Positions 43,506 through 53,516 of a stretch of 64,000 bases of DNA are shown piece after piece. The notes under the pieces are model-generated. The model made no database searches. It was not told where the DNA came from and worked only from the letters and a program-made list of their open reading frames with translations. The stretch spans positions 124,001 through 188,000 of the forward strand of contig JAUWHO010000023.1 of NCBI GenBank assembly GCA_030605835.1, in the 5' to 3' direction. Origin of the DNA: Candidatus Zixiibacteriota bacterium. Lineage in GTDB: Bacteria; Zixibacteria; MSB-5A5; DG-27. Positions within the stretch are counted from its first letter, which is position 1. Every line of letters starts with the position of its first letter. The translations under genes were made by a program, and so were the position numbers.

Positions 43506-46142
43506 TTACCTCATTTGCTCAGCCTCGACCCTCTTGCGCCTTCCCGCACGGAACACGACCTCACCACCCCGCAGGGAGAGCTCCACCACCTGGCCCTCTT
43601 TGACGCTGCCGCTCAAGATCTGCTTCGCCAGCGGATGTGCCACATATCTATCGATTGTCCTCTTCAGGGGGCGAGCTCCTAAGGAGGGGTCATAACCCTC
43701 TTCGGCCAAGAAATCCTTAACCTCGTCAGCAACCTCGAGCTTGATCTCCCGGTCGCTCAATCTCGTCTCCAAGTCTCGGAGTTGGACCTCCACTATCTTC
43801 CGGATGTCCTCTCCGGAGAGAGCCCGGAAGACGACGAATTCGTCGATGCGGTTCAGAAACTCCGGGCGGAGGTTTCGCCTCAGAAGCTCCAGCACCCTCC
43901 CCTTCATATTCTTGTGCATCTCCTCCCGGTTTTCCGGGGTGATCCGGGAGGAGAGCTCCATGATCATCTCCGCCCCGATGTTGGAGGTCATAATCAGAAT
44001 GGTATTGCGGAAGTTGACGGTTCTGCCCTGGCTATCGGTCAGGCGACCCTCGTCTAAGACTTGAAGCAGGATATTGAAAACCTCCAGGTGGGCTTTCTCG
44101 ATCTCATCCAAAAGCACCACGGTATATGGCCTGCGCCTCACCGCCTCCGTCAACTGCCCCCCCTCCTCGTAACCGACATATCCCGGGGGAGCGCCGATCA
44201 AACGTGAAACCGAAAATCGCTCCATATATTCGGACATGTCGATTCTGACCAGGGCGTTTTCGTCACCGTACAGAGCCACCGCCAGGGTCTTGGCAAGCTC
44301 GGTCTTCCCCACTCCGGTCGGTCCCAAAAAGATGAAAGAGCCGGAGGGTCGGCGAGGGTCTGTCAAACCCGCCCGGGAGCTTCTCACAACCTGGGATACG
44401 GCCTCCACCGCCTGCGTTTGTCCGACGACTCGCTTGGACAGTTCCTCTTCCAAGTGCAATAGGCGGTCTGATTCCTCCTGGGTCAGCCGCGTCACCGGAA
44501 CGCCAGTCCATTTGCTCACCACCTCGGCGATGTCCTCTTCGTCCACCTCCTCCTTCAACATCTTCTTACGGGATTGGATTTCCGCCAACCTCCGGTTCTC
44601 CTCCTCCAACTCCTTCTGATATTCAGATATGTCTCCGTATCGGAGTTTGGCAGCCTTCTCGTAGTCCTGGGAGCGGATCGCCTCCTCTACCCGGGCTTTG
44701 GCAGTCTCAATTTTCTCCTTCAACTTCTGAATCTTGGTGACGGCCTCTTTTTCTCTCTCCCACTGACCTTTGAGTTCATCCCGCTCCCGATATAGTTCCT
44801 CCAACTCCCCCTGGATCGGCTTGAGCCGCTCCTCGGCGTCCTTCTCCCTTTTAACGCCCTCCCTCTCGATCTCCAATTGCCGGATTCTTTTCTCCAGTGA
44901 ATCCAATTCTGCCGGCATGCTATCGATTTCGATTCTCAGGTTGGCGGAGGCCTCGTCCATTAAGTCGATGGCCTTGTCGGGGAGAAAACGATCGGTGATA
45001 TAGCGATCGGACAGTTTTGCCGCCGCCATCAGGGCGCCATCCTGGATCCTCACGCCGTGGTGAACTTCATATCTTTCCTTGAGGCCCCGCAGAATCGAGA
45101 CCGTCTCCTCCACCGTCGGAGGATTCACCATAACCACGGCAAAGCGTCTCTCTAAGGCGGTATCCTTTTCGATGTTCCGCCGGTATTCGTCCAGGGTGGT
45201 GGCGCCGATACAGCGCAGCTCCCCGCGAGACAAGGCCGGCTTGAGCATGTTGGAGGCGTCCATCGCCCCCCCGACGGCCCCGGCGCCGACGATGGTGTGA
45301 AGCTCATCGATGAAAAGAACGATTTTCCCCTCGGATTTCTCCACCTCTTTGATGATGGCCTTCAGCCTCTCCTCGAACTCGCCCCGGAACTTGGAGCCGG
45401 CTAAAAGGGCGCCGAGATCTAAGACCACGATCTTGCGATCTTTCAGAGATTCGGGGACTTCCCCGGAGATGATCTTTTGTGCCAGACCTTCGACAATAGC
45501 GGTCTTGCCCACTCCCGCCTCCCCAACTAAGACGGGATTGTTTTTGGTCCTTCGAGAGAGAATCTTTATGACCCGGCGAATCTCATCGTCCCTGCCGATG
45601 ATGGGATCGAGTTTCCCTTTGGAAGCTAAGTCGGTCAGGTCGCGGCTGTATCTCTCTAAAACCTTGTATTTCGATTCCGGGGATTGGTCCGTCACTCTCT
45701 GGTGACCTCTGACACAGGTCAAAGTCTGCAGGATTTTGTCCCTGGTGATCCCGGCGGCCGATAGGGTTTGCGCCGATTTGGAATTACCCACCTCCAAAAT
45801 CGCCAGAAGCAGATGTTCGACGGAGATAAACTCGTCCTTGAAATTCTGTGCCTCGGTCCAGGATTGGTCTAAGACCTCTCGAAGTGGACCGGACATATAA
45901 ATCTGTACCCCGGCACCGTAAGCACGAGGCAGACTGTCCAACTCCGTCTCTATCTTCCTTCTGATATCCTCGACGTTTGCCTCGACACGGCTCAAAATGT
46001 CTGCGACCAGGCTGTCGTCCTGAGAGAGAAGCGCCGAGAGGAGATGTTCGATCTCTATCTGACTATGATTCTTTGACTGCGCTAACTCCTGCGCGTATTG
46101 TAAAGCGTCCTGAGACCTTTCGGTTAATTTATCCAAACGCAT
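43506..46142 (-). CDS. clpB: ATP-dependent chaperone ClpB
   Basis: ClpB is the Hsp100 disaggregase that works with DnaK. The N domain (residues 1-145) is present, then NBD1 with [13 protein letters not shown], the coiled-coil middle domain (~410-530), and NBD2 with [15 protein letters not shown], ending in the C-terminal small domain. No ClpP-binding loop is visible. The length, 878 residues, is typical. It lies just downstream of rnhC and near the J-protein and dnaK, and is probably co-transcribed with the J-protein gene. Confidence 0.96.
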   Translation of the reverse strand: MRLDKLTERSQDALQYAQELAQSKNHSQIEIEHLLSALLSQDDSLVADILSRVEANVEDIRRKIETELDSLPRAYGAGVQIYMSGPLREVLDQSWTEAQNFKDEFISVEHLLLAILEVGNSKSAQTLSAAGITRDKILQTLTCVRGHQRVTDQSPESKYKVLERYSRDLTDLASKGKLDPIIGRDDEIRRVIKILSRRTKNNPVLVGEAGVGKTAIVEGLAQKIISGEVPESLKDRKIVVLDLGALLAGSKFRGEFEERLKAIIKEVEKSEGKIVLFIDELHTIVGAGAVGGAMDASNMLKPALSRGELRCIGATTLDEYRRNIEKDTALERRFAVVMVNPPTVEETVSILRGLKERYEVHHGVRIQDGALMAAAKLSDRYITDRFLPDKAIDLMDEASANLRIEIDSMPAELDSLEKRIRQLEIEREGVKREKDAEERLKPIQGELEELYRERDELKGQWEREKEAVTKIQKLKEKIETAKARVEEAIRSQDYEKAAKLRYGDISEYQKELEEENRRLAEIQSRKKMLKEEVDEEDIAEVVSKWTGVPVTRLTQEESDRLLHLEEELSKRVVGQTQAVEAVSQVVRSSRAGLTDPRRPSGSFIFLGPTGVGKTELAKTLAVALYGDENALVRIDMSEYMERFSVSRLIGAPPGYVGYEEGGQLTEAVRRRPYTVVLLDEIEKAHLEVFNILLQVLDEGRLTDSQGRTVNFRNTILIMTSNIGAEMIMELSSRITPENREEMHKNMKGRVLELLRRNLRPEFLNRIDEFVVFRALSGEDIRKIVEVQLRDLETRLSDREIKLEVADEVKDFLAEEGYDPSLGARPLKRTIDRYVAHPLAKQILSGSVKEGQVVELSLRGGEVVFRAGRRKRVEAEQMR

Positions 46143-46146
46143 TTTT

Positions 46147-46791
46147 TCACCCCGCTAAAATCTGCTTAGTAGTTTTGAAATGATATTTTGCAGTTTTTCT
46201 CAAAATCTCTGCCCCGAATTTTTCGGTGAGTTCTTTTCCAACTCCGACAATGTCACTACTGCAGCCTTTCGGCAAGTCAACTCCCCAGCTCTCTGATAGA
46301 TTCTTTAGCCTTTTAAGAAACTCCCCTCTCGCTAAAATCGAGGCCGCCGCCACCGCCATATCCTCCTCCGCCTTGGGCCTTTGGACAAGCTCGATCTCTC
46401 TGCCTTTTTCCAATAGAGCGTTCTTCACGAATTTCTCGTCGCCGAATTGATCCGTGAGAGCACAGTGACATTCGTTTTTCTCTAGAATATTCTCGATCGC
46501 TCTGGCGTGTCCCCAGGCCAAAAGCCGATTCAGATTTCTTATCTTTTCATAGAGCTCGTTATATCTCTCCGGGCCGATTACCACAATCGAGTTCGGGAAC
46601 TGTCTTCTAATAATTGTCCCCAGCTCTCTTACTCTATTGTCCGTCATCCTCTTGCTGTCCCGAACACCGATTTCCTCCAGTCTCGTTAGAGACTTCGTGG
46701 TGACCAAAACCCCGGCAATAACCAGAGGTCCAAAAAAATCCCCCTTGCCGGACTCATCGGTGCCGATATAAGTGTGAGATTCAGCTTTCAT
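46147..46791 (-). CDS. rnhC: Ribonuclease HIII, compact form
   Basis: The catalytic core has [18 protein letters not shown], the RNase HIII form of the first acidic motif, then [17 protein letters not shown] and [13 protein letters not shown]. The start is ATG 46791, which overlaps the upstream stop (ATGA). This gives 214 residues, against ~300 for typical RNase HIII, so the usual N-terminal TBP-like substrate-binding domain is absent. The open frame does extend upstream, but it overlaps the J-protein gene and shows no family sequence. RNase HII is also encoded at 17 kb. Confidence 0.88.
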   Translation of the reverse strand: MKAESHTYIGTDESGKGDFFGPLVIAGVLVTTKSLTRLEEIGVRDSKRMTDNRVRELGTIIRRQFPNSIVVIGPERYNELYEKIRNLNRLLAWGHARAIENILEKNECHCALTDQFGDEKFVKNALLEKGREIELVQRPKAEEDMAVAAASILARGEFLKRLKNLSESWGVDLPKGCSSDIVGVGKELTEKFGAEILRKTAKYHFKTTKQILAG

Positions 46792-47378
46792 CGAACCGTG
46801 ATGTATAACTTGACGTAGGCTGAGCCCAGGTTCAATTCGTAGAGCTGTCCGGTGAAGGCACCGGGTCGAATTTTCACCCGGATGTATTTCTTGACTGTGA
46901 TTCTTCCCTCGCCTCCACAGAAGGGGCAGTCGCTGAAAAACCGGCTGCCGAATCCGAAACAGGCCGGGCAGGTTCTCTTGACCGGTATGGCAAGAGGAAA
47001 TATGCAACCCTCCTGCGCCTCTCTCTGACTCAACACCACCTCTGCCTCAAGAGTCCTTTGACGAGAAAAGCCAAAGCTGTCGCGCACCGCATCGACAATA
47101 TCATCGAAGAGGTCCTGAACCGGCTCCGGCCTGGTACGCATCGGTCTGACCTCGTAAGCGGGGGGCACCATTCCATATTTCATTCGCAGGTCGTATTCCC
47201 GTCTTCTTCTCCTGTCGCTGAGAGTATCGTAAGCCTCCCTGATCCGAAGGAACTGCTCCGGGATTGCGCCACCTCCGACGTCGGGGTGATACTTCTTCGC
47301 CAGACGGCGAAACGCACGTTTCAACTCTTCCAAATCGCAGGAGGGGTTAAGCCCCAGAATTCTATAGTAGTTCTTCAC
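46788..47378 (-). CDS. Short J-domain protein with partial DnaJ zinc finger
   Basis: Residues 1-70 are a J domain with the HPD motif (KKYHPDVGGG), which stimulates Hsp70 ATPase. After a linker, two of the four zinc-finger repeats of DnaJ are seen, CPACFGFG and CPFCGGEG, followed by a short beta segment. At 196 residues it is much shorter than DnaJ (~375), so it is not the canonical DnaJ but a truncated relative. It is close to dnaK and clpB, which suggests a dedicated co-chaperone; the order within one transcript is J-protein, rnhC, clpB. Confidence 0.85.
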   Translation of the reverse strand: MKNYYRILGLNPSCDLEELKRAFRRLAKKYHPDVGGGAIPEQFLRIREAYDTLSDRRRRREYDLRMKYGMVPPAYEVRPMRTRPEPVQDLFDDIVDAVRDSFGFSRQRTLEAEVVLSQREAQEGCIFPLAIPVKRTCPACFGFGSRFFSDCPFCGGEGRITVKKYIRVKIRPGAFTGQLYELNLGSAYVKLYITVR

Positions 47379-47420
47379 CGTCCCAACACCGTATCCGAAT
47401 CATCGGTGGTGCCATTTGAA

Positions 47421-47447
47421 TAAAAAAGCGAGTCAGCCGAGGCTGAC
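47421..47447 (-). terminator. Rho-independent terminator after fmdB
   Basis: On the minus strand GTCAGC-CTCG-GCTGAC forms a six-to-seven-base-pair GC-rich stem at 47447-47432, followed shortly by TTTTTTA. It separates fmdB from the J-protein gene. Confidence 0.75.
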
Positions 47448-47510
47448 CCGCCTCGAGCGGGCACTTAGAGCATTCGCTTTGTCAGAATCCATCACGAAGC
47501 CTTTCACGGA

Positions 47511-47786
47511 TCAAGTTGATACCTTCTTTTCCTTCTTCTTCGCCCGTTTGGGTGCAGATGGATCCGTACTGGACTTTTCGGCCTCAGCCTTTTTCTTGTA
47601 TTCGGAACTGCGATGATCGGTTATGTAAAAGCCTTTACCTTTGAAGAGGAAGCCTGCCCCCGAAGAGATCAGCCTCTCCACTTCACCCTCACAGTAGGGA
47701 CACCGATCTACTGGTGGTTCAGTGATTCTTTGAAATCTCTCGAACAGCTTTCCACACTCTTTGCAGCGATATTCATAGGTGGGCAT
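47511..47786 (-). CDS. FmdB-family zinc-ribbon protein
   Basis: The N-terminal MPTYEYRCKECGKLFERFQ is the FmdB putative regulatory zinc-ribbon, completed by DRCPYCEGEVERLIS, giving CxxC...CxxC. The second half is a Lys/Glu/Ala-rich tail without structure. Its role is not established for the family. It has its own promoter (47832-47860) and its own terminator, so it is a separate transcription unit between dnaK and the J-protein gene. Confidence 0.85.
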   Translation of the reverse strand: MPTYEYRCKECGKLFERFQRITEPPVDRCPYCEGEVERLISSGAGFLFKGKGFYITDHRSSEYKKKAEAEKSSTDPSAPKRAKKKEKKVST

Positions 47787-47831
47787 CGTCTGTTCTCTCC
47801 TCTCGTTGTCTCATACAAAAACTGTCCGACC

Positions 47832-47860
47832 AAGATATATCTTGAGGTGACTTCTGTCAA
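47832..47860 (-). promoter_or_regulatory. Promoter and palindrome upstream of fmdB
   Basis: Minus strand TTGACA (47860-47855) and TATCTT (47837-47832) are spaced 17 bases. The -10 region lies within a perfect 14-bp palindrome, CAAGATATATCTTG (47831-47844), which could be an operator. Start is expected near 47825. Confidence 0.55.
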
Positions 47861-47886
47861 TCGGTATCCGCACCAGGTTGTGCGGA

Positions 47887-47913
47887 GGCGTCGGGAGCTA
47901 TCCTCCCGACGCC
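47887..47913 (-). terminator. Strong hairpin after dnaK
   Basis: A perfect 11-bp stem (GGCGTCGGGAG with CTCCCGACGCC, 5-base loop) starts six bases past the dnaK stop. No U-run follows, so it may protect the mRNA 3' end or be a weak terminator. Confidence 0.5.
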
Positions 47914-47918
47914 CAATC

Positions 47919-49829
47919 TTAGTTCACCACCTCATAATCGGCATCCACGGCCTTCTCGTCCTTTCTGCCTGCCTCAGTTTTCGCTTCGGCAGAAGGTCCC
48001 TGGGTTGTTTGCGACTCTTGAGCGTCGGCGGTGGCGCCCTGATACATCTTGCCGGTGGCCTCATGCCAGACGGTGTTCAAAGCCTCCACGGAGGAGCGGA
48101 TTTCAGCATTATCGTTGCTTTTGATCGCGACCTTGACCCTCTCGGTGGCGGCTTCGACCTTGGCTTTGCTGTCCGCCTCCAGGCGGTCACCGAACTCCTT
48201 TAAGTTCTTCTCAGTCTGCCAGACAAGCTGGTCGGCCTGATTTCGAAGGTCAACCTCCTCCTTCTTTTTCTTGTCTTCGGCTTCGTGCTGTTTGGCGTCG
48301 TTTACCATCTTCTGGATTTCCTGTTCGGAGAGGCCACTGGAGGCCTCGATCCGGATCGATTGCGACCTCCCGGTGGCCTTATCGTTGGCGGAGACGTTCA
48401 GAATCCCGTTGGCATCGATGTCGAAGCTGACCTCGATTTGAGGCACTCCCCGTGGCGCCGGGGGAATTCCGTCCAGATGGAATCGTCCGATGGTGCGGTT
48501 GTCGATCGCCATCTGGCGCTCTCCCTGGAGGACGTGAACCTCCACCGTGGTCTGGTTATTCTCGGCGGTGGTGAAGACTTCGCTTTTCTTGGTGGGAATG
48601 GTCGTATTCCTCTCGATCAGCTTGGTGGAGACCCCACCCAGAGTCTCGATTCCCAGCGACAAGGGAGTGACATCCAGGAGGATCACGTCCTTAACATCAC
48701 CGGAGAGGACTCCAGCCTGAATGGCTGCGCCGAGAGCGACCACCTCGTCGGGGTTGACGCCCTTATGTGGTTCCTTTCCGAAGAGCTCATTTACTACTTC
48801 CTGAACTTTCGGCATCCGCGTCATACCTCCGACCAGGATGACCTCATCGATGTCGCTTGCGGAAAGCTTGGCATCCGCCAGAGCCTGCTTGCAAGGCCCA
48901 GCGGTGCGCTCGATCAAATCATCCACCAGTTGCTCCAGCTTGGCGCGAGTCAAAGTCAAGTTCAGATGTTTTGGCCCGGAAGCATCCGCAGTGACAAAGG
49001 GCAGATTGACGTTGGTCTCCATGGTGGTGGAGAGCTCCATTTTGGCCTTCTCGGCGGCTTCTTTCAGGCGCTGCAAGGCCATGGGATCTTTGGACAGGTC
49101 GATCCCCTCCTGCTTCTTGAACTCCGCCACCATCCAGTCGATGATTCTCTTGTCGAAATCATCGCCACCCAGGTGGGTATCGCCGTTGGTGGAGCGAACC
49201 TCGAAAACCCCTTCACCCAACTCCAATATGGAGATGTCGAAGGTACCTCCCCCGAGGTCGTAGACCGCTATTTTTCTGTCGCCTCTCTTGTCGAGTCCGT
49301 ATGCTAAAGATGCAGCCGTCGGCTCGTTTATAATCCTCTCCACCTGTAAGCCGGCGATTCGACCGGCGTCCTTGGTGGCCTGCCTCTGGGAGTCGTTGAA
49401 ATAAGCCGGCACGGTAATCACCGCCTTGTTTACTTTCTCCCCGAGATAGTCCTCCGCGGTCTTTCTCATCTTCTGGAGAATCAGAGCGGAGATCTCCGGG
49501 GGGGAATACTCCCTGTCCTCGATCTTCACTCTGGCATCGCCGTTGGGGCCTTCGACGACTTTGTACGGGAAATTCTTGATCTCCTCTTTTACCTCCGAGA
49601 ATTTCCTCCCCATGAAGCGCTTGATGGAAAAGATGGTGTTAAGGGGATTGGTGATGGCCTGCCTTTTGGCGACCTGCCCTACCAACTTCTCACCGGTCTT
49701 GGAAAATCCTACAACTGAGGGAGTGGTGCGCGACCCTTCCGCATTAGTGATGACAACGGGGTCGCCGCCTTCCATCACCGAGACGCAAGAGTTAGTAGTC
49801 CCTAAATCTATTCCTATGGTTTTGGACAT
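47919..49829 (-). CDS. dnaK: Chaperone protein DnaK (Hsp70)
   Basis: DnaK folds and holds client proteins with DnaJ-type and GrpE partners. The ATPase domain has [28 protein letters not shown] and [13 protein letters not shown]; the substrate-binding domain shows [14 protein letters not shown]. The C-terminal tail is rich in Gln/Ala/Glu and ends DADYEVVN. The length is 636 residues. No grpE or canonical dnaJ lies next to it. I could not see a CIRCE element or a convincing heat-shock promoter upstream. Confidence 0.98.
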   Translation of the reverse strand: MSKTIGIDLGTTNSCVSVMEGGDPVVITNAEGSRTTPSVVGFSKTGEKLVGQVAKRQAITNPLNTIFSIKRFMGRKFSEVKEEIKNFPYKVVEGPNGDARVKIEDREYSPPEISALILQKMRKTAEDYLGEKVNKAVITVPAYFNDSQRQATKDAGRIAGLQVERIINEPTAASLAYGLDKRGDRKIAVYDLGGGTFDISILELGEGVFEVRSTNGDTHLGGDDFDKRIIDWMVAEFKKQEGIDLSKDPMALQRLKEAAEKAKMELSTTMETNVNLPFVTADASGPKHLNLTLTRAKLEQLVDDLIERTAGPCKQALADAKLSASDIDEVILVGGMTRMPKVQEVVNELFGKEPHKGVNPDEVVALGAAIQAGVLSGDVKDVILLDVTPLSLGIETLGGVSTKLIERNTTIPTKKSEVFTTAENNQTTVEVHVLQGERQMAIDNRTIGRFHLDGIPPAPRGVPQIEVSFDIDANGILNVSANDKATGRSQSIRIEASSGLSEQEIQKMVNDAKQHEAEDKKKKEEVDLRNQADQLVWQTEKNLKEFGDRLEADSKAKVEAATERVKVAIKSNDNAEIRSSVEALNTVWHEATGKMYQGATADAQESQTTQGPSAEAKTEAGRKDEKAVDADYEVVN

Positions 49830-49907
49830 CGTTATCTACCTCCTTTTTCATTGAACATTGTCATTCGTGGTATCAGATATAGGCATCGTCCGGGACTTAC
49901 CATATCT

Positions 49908-49953
49908 GTTTCATCTGCTTAATCCCGCCTGAGGCGGGCAAGCTGCTGTGAAT
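49908..49953 (+). repeat. Small intergenic repeat motif, copy 2 with hairpin insertion
   Basis: GTTTCATCTGCTTAATCC (49908-49925) and GCTGTGAAT (49945-49953) match copy 1 at 26760-26786, but here ~19 bases are inserted that form the hairpin CCCGCC-TGA-GGCGGG (49924-49938). It lies between hsp20 and dnaK. Confidence 0.5.
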
Positions 49954-50030
49954 AGGCTCCGTTTAAGAGAAGGCACAAGTGCCGGACTCTCCGCCCGGCA
50001 CCCGTGCTCCAGGAGGTTCCCTTCTCCTGC

Positions 50031-50501
50031 CTAGGCGACGCCAATGGTGATTTCCTTCGGCTTGGCTTCCTCGACCTTTGGTAGAGAGATCGAGAGGATA
50101 CCATCCTTGTAGTTGGCCTTGATCTTGTCACCCTGCACCATAGTGGGAAGAGTAAAGCTCCGGCAGAAGGAACCGTAAGAGCGCTCCATCCGATGGAAGT
50201 TTAAGTCCTGCTCCTCCTTCTCCTGTTTGCGCTCACCCTTGATGGTGAGTATTCCGTCCTGGAAGGTGACTTTGACGTCCTCTTTCTTCATCCCCGGGAC
50301 CTCGACGTTGAACTTGAGTTCGTCGTTGGCCTCGGCGATGTCAACCGCGGGAGCCCAGTAGCCGTCGGTGAGTTCCTCCCGATCGGTTCTGCCAAAGAAG
50401 CTACCGAAAGCGCGGTTGATTTCCTCTTGGATGTTCCAATGGTCTCTCATCCCCGCCTGCCAAATCCTGTCGGGCAGGGGTCGCCATCTTACTAGTGTCA
50501 T
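50031..50501 (-). CDS. Small heat-shock protein, Hsp20/alpha-crystallin family
   Basis: The alpha-crystallin domain runs from residue ~45 to ~140 (PAVDIAEANDELKFNVEVPG through FTLPTMVQGDKIKANYKDGI) with the family GILSISLPK strand near its end. It is an ATP-independent holdase. ATG 50501 is chosen because AGGAGG lies 8 bases upstream; an upstream in-frame GTG overlaps that site. The gene has a consensus sigma-54 promoter ~60 bases upstream, unusual for this family. Confidence 0.94.
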   Translation of the reverse strand: MTLVRWRPLPDRIWQAGMRDHWNIQEEINRAFGSFFGRTDREELTDGYWAPAVDIAEANDELKFNVEVPGMKKEDVKVTFQDGILTIKGERKQEKEEQDLNFHRMERSYGSFCRSFTLPTMVQGDKIKANYKDGILSISLPKVEEAKPKEITIGVA

Positions 50502-50558
50502 TTTCAACACCTCCTGTTTCAGTTTTCTTGTTTGTTCTCATTTCCACAGAACTGTTAA

Positions 50559-50575
50559 AGCAACCACCGTGCCAA
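50559..50575 (-). promoter_or_regulatory. Sigma-54 (RpoN) promoter of hsp20
   Basis: Minus strand TTGGCACGGTGGTTGCT matches YTGGCACG-N4-TTGCW at every defined position, with correct -24/-12 spacing. Transcription would start near 50548 and give a ~47-base leader. An inverted repeat CGGAC-AG-GTCCG at 50590-50601 lies just upstream. An enhancer-binding activator would be required; none is in the window. Confidence 0.75.
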
Positions 50576-50745
50576 GTTTGTGCGATTAGCGGACAGGTCC
50601 GATTAAGTTAATACTGTATAAAGGATTAGAAAGATTTCAGGAAGAAAAGATCTCAACTACAAAATCAAAAGAGTGTGTCATATTGACATCAACTGAGCCA
50701 CAGCGACAGGCAGGCCGTCAATTTGGCGTAGCAATGGCAGATTAC

Positions 50746-50774
50746 TTGACAGTGCCTCATCGTAATCATATAGG
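50746..50774 (+). promoter_or_regulatory. Possible sigma-70 promoter of the DUF5916 gene
   Basis: TTGACA (50746-50751) and TATAGG (50769-50774), 17-base spacer, in the 455-base divergent gap 50502-50956. It would leave a ~175-base leader. Apart from this and the hsp20 promoter I see nothing in the gap. Confidence 0.5.
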
Positions 50775-50956
50775 ATGCCACGCCCGATCCAGATTGCGCA
50801 GACTCTCTGTTTCAGCTCGATGGCTCAGTGGCGGCCAAACATTCTCTGACGCCACCGGAAAAAATGCAACTAACCTTGAAGCCAAACCGTAGAAAAAAAC
50901 GAGTAGTCGGCACACACCTCAAACTCCGCGAAAGCGAGCTCGCTGTTGGAGATCAA

Positions 50957-53389
50957 ATGATAGGAAAGAAAGCAGTGGTTCTGTTGTGCTGGTCCGCTTT
51001 CTTTCTGGCCGCTGTTGTCTCCTGGGGAGAAGAGGAAGAAGTCAAATCCATTACCGCCGTCCGATGTAATCCCTCCGCGCCGGTGATTGACGGCTTCATG
51101 AACGACCCGGTCTGGGAGCTGGCCCCAAGGTTCGGGGGATTCACCCAGGAGGAGCCGGAGGAGGGTGTCGCCCCGACGGAATCGACAACTGTCCAGGTCG
51201 CATACGACGATGAGGCCGTCTATTTCGGCCTCACCATGTACGACTCCGAGCCCAACAAGATCATTGCCAGGCTGACTCGCCGTGACCGCTGGGTAGAGTC
51301 TGATTTCGTCAGGTTCGGTATCGATAGCTACCACGACCACCTCACCGGTTTTTACTTCCAGACCAACGCCGCTGGAGTCCAGAGAGACGGCTGCATTTAC
51401 AAGGACACCTGGACAGATGGTTCCTGGGACGGGGTCTGGCAATCCGAGGTCCAGATTGTGAAGGATGGCTGGACTGCAGAGTTCAAGATTCCTTACAGTT
51501 GCCTGAGATTTGCGAAATCGGACTCCTTGGTCTGGGGCATCAATTTCGGGCGCTGGATCAGCCGCAAGAGTGAATACGATATCTGGGTCTACGTTCCCGA
51601 GGAGGAGGGGGGATTCGTTTCCCGCTTCGGGCATCTGGATGGTCTGAAAAACATCAAACCTCCGAGGAGGTTCGAGTTTCTCCCCTATGCGGTTTCTTCG
51701 GAGAATACAGAGCCAAAACGCCCCGGCAACGCCGACGGCAGAGATTTCTTCTCCAATATCGGGATGGATCTTAAATACGGCATATCCTCAGACCTGACAT
51801 TGGATGCCGCCATCAATCCAGATTTCGGTCAGGTAGAGTCGGATGCCACCGTCTTGAACCTCTCGACCATAGAGACTTACTACGAGGAGAAAAGGCCCTT
51901 CTTCCTGGAGGGGAATACCATCTTTGATACCCCGTTTGACCTCTTCTACTCCCGGCGGATCGGGAAGAAACCGTCCACGGATTTAGACGATGAAGCCGAC
52001 TATATCATCGACCAACCTACCACAACCACCATCTTGTCGGCGTTGAAACTCAGCGGCCGCACCAGGGGCGGAACTTCTATTGGGGTGATGAACGCCGTCA
52101 CCCAGGAGGAGAGGGCCAGCTATATGGACACCCTCGGCGTCAAGCGTGAGATTGTAATCGAGCCCTCCGCCAACTACAACGTCATAAGACTGAAACAGGA
52201 CATTTTCACAAACTCCAGCGTCGGTATTATGACTACTGCCGTGAACCAGAAGCAGGAAACCCCGGCTTACACCGGCGGCATTGACTGGGATCTGCACTTC
52301 CCCAAGGGGATCTGGGTTGCCAGAGGTCAGGTTGTCGGCAGCCGGACAGGCAGAGATGAACACGGCGGTGGTTTCTGGGCTGGCATCAACAAGGATGCCG
52401 GTGAACACGTTCGCGGCTCCGTCTGGTGGGAGTACGAATCCCGGAACCTGAATATAAACAGGCTGGGATTCATAGGGAGGGGCAACTACAATGGTGGGGG
52501 TACCTGGTGGCAGTATCGGACCTACAAAGACTGGCACTTCATTCGTGAGACCTACCATAACCTAAGCTACTGGAACGCCTGGAACCTGGATGGGTACAAG
52601 ATCTCCCACGGTGGAAACTACAACAACAGCATCCGGACTACGGGCAACTGGTGCTTTGGAGGTGGTTACGGCTTCCAGATTCCGTACTACGACGATCGCG
52701 AGACCAGAGATGGCCCCCCTTACAAGCGGCCCCGCGGATGGGACATCTGGATGTGGCTGGATTCGGACACCCGCAAGGGGTGGGTAGTCCACCTCCACCA
52801 CTCCTTCGGCACAAATTGGGACGGCATCTACGAATCCTACTCCGCTCAACTCGAGATCCAGCCGCGCTCCAATCTGGAATTCAGCATCGGACCCTCCTAC
52901 AACGCAAACTACCACGTCAGTCGCTGGGTAGAGACGGTTGAAGACAGCCTCGGGGATGAGCATTATGTCTTCGGCGAGCTCTCAAGCAGGGAATTTGATA
53001 TCAACTTCCGCTCCACTTTGACCTTCACCAAAAACCTTTCACTGCAACTCTGGGTACAGGCCTTTATGGCCATCGGAGATTATGAGAATTTTAAGCTACT
53101 GGACAGCCCCGGCAGCTTCAAGCCTCTCGGTGATGTTGAATATTCCGGCAATCTCGCTTACAACACCTACGAAGATGACCCTGACTTCAACTGGAAATCC
53201 CTCAACGCCAATCTGGTACTGAGATGGGAGTATCGCCCCGGCAGCACCATTTATCTGGTCTGGACTCAGTTTCGCGACGAGGATGAAAACTACGGCCACC
53301 TCCCCTTTGACGAAGGCCTGAAAGATATCTGGAATTTAAGCGCCAACAACACCTTCTTGATCAAAGCCAACTATTGGTGGAGCCTCTGA
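50957..53389 (+). CDS. DUF5916 outer-membrane protein with carbohydrate-binding-like N-terminus
   Basis: After a signal peptide (residues 1-24) comes a CBM9-like beta domain (APVIDGFMNDPVWELAPRF, VQVAYDDEAVYFGLTMYDSE, AEFKIPYSCLRF). The rest (to 810 residues) fits DUF5916, with LDAAINPDFGQVESDATVLN and EKRPFFLEGNTIFDTP, the most conserved stretch, and a run of aromatic amphipathic strands that look like an outer-membrane barrel. ATG 50957 follows GGAG and begins the signal peptide; open frame before it is not supported. The family is common in FCB genomes, with a surface role assumed but substrate unknown. Confidence 0.88.
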   Translation: MIGKKAVVLLCWSAFFLAAVVSWGEEEEVKSITAVRCNPSAPVIDGFMNDPVWELAPRFGGFTQEEPEEGVAPTESTTVQVAYDDEAVYFGLTMYDSEPNKIIARLTRRDRWVESDFVRFGIDSYHDHLTGFYFQTNAAGVQRDGCIYKDTWTDGSWDGVWQSEVQIVKDGWTAEFKIPYSCLRFAKSDSLVWGINFGRWISRKSEYDIWVYVPEEEGGFVSRFGHLDGLKNIKPPRRFEFLPYAVSSENTEPKRPGNADGRDFFSNIGMDLKYGISSDLTLDAAINPDFGQVESDATVLNLSTIETYYEEKRPFFLEGNTIFDTPFDLFYSRRIGKKPSTDLDDEADYIIDQPTTTTILSALKLSGRTRGGTSIGVMNAVTQEERASYMDTLGVKREIVIEPSANYNVIRLKQDIFTNSSVGIMTTAVNQKQETPAYTGGIDWDLHFPKGIWVARGQVVGSRTGRDEHGGGFWAGINKDAGEHVRGSVWWEYESRNLNINRLGFIGRGNYNGGGTWWQYRTYKDWHFIRETYHNLSYWNAWNLDGYKISHGGNYNNSIRTTGNWCFGGGYGFQIPYYDDRETRDGPPYKRPRGWDIWMWLDSDTRKGWVVHLHHSFGTNWDGIYESYSAQLEIQPRSNLEFSIGPSYNANYHVSRWVETVEDSLGDEHYVFGELSSREFDINFRSTLTFTKNLSLQLWVQAFMAIGDYENFKLLDSPGSFKPLGDVEYSGNLAYNTYEDDPDFNWKSLNANLVLRWEYRPGSTIYLVWTQFRDEDENYGHLPFDEGLKDIWNLSANNTFLIKANYWWSL

Positions 53390-53516
53390 GGAAGTTGCAC
53401 ACCGAAGCATAGATCACGTCTTTCTTGCTCCTTCCACCGGTCACGGAGACCTTCTCCGCACCGCTTTGTTATTAGCGCTTGCCATTTTTCTCTCCCGAGG
53501 ATAAATTAATCCTGCA

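Noticed and set aside
46792-47007. N-terminal extension of rnhC
   Set aside because: It overlaps the J-protein gene in another frame and has no RNase HIII N-domain sequence; the ATGA overlap defines the better start.
48285-49307. 340-codon open frame antisense to dnaK
   Set aside because: Long antisense frames are common opposite dnaK because of its codon use; no ribosome site or family sequence is seen.
49830-50030. CIRCE or sigma-32 promoter before dnaK
   Set aside because: I looked for TTAGCACTC-N9-GAGTGCTAA and a CTTGAA/CCCAT-type pair and saw neither.
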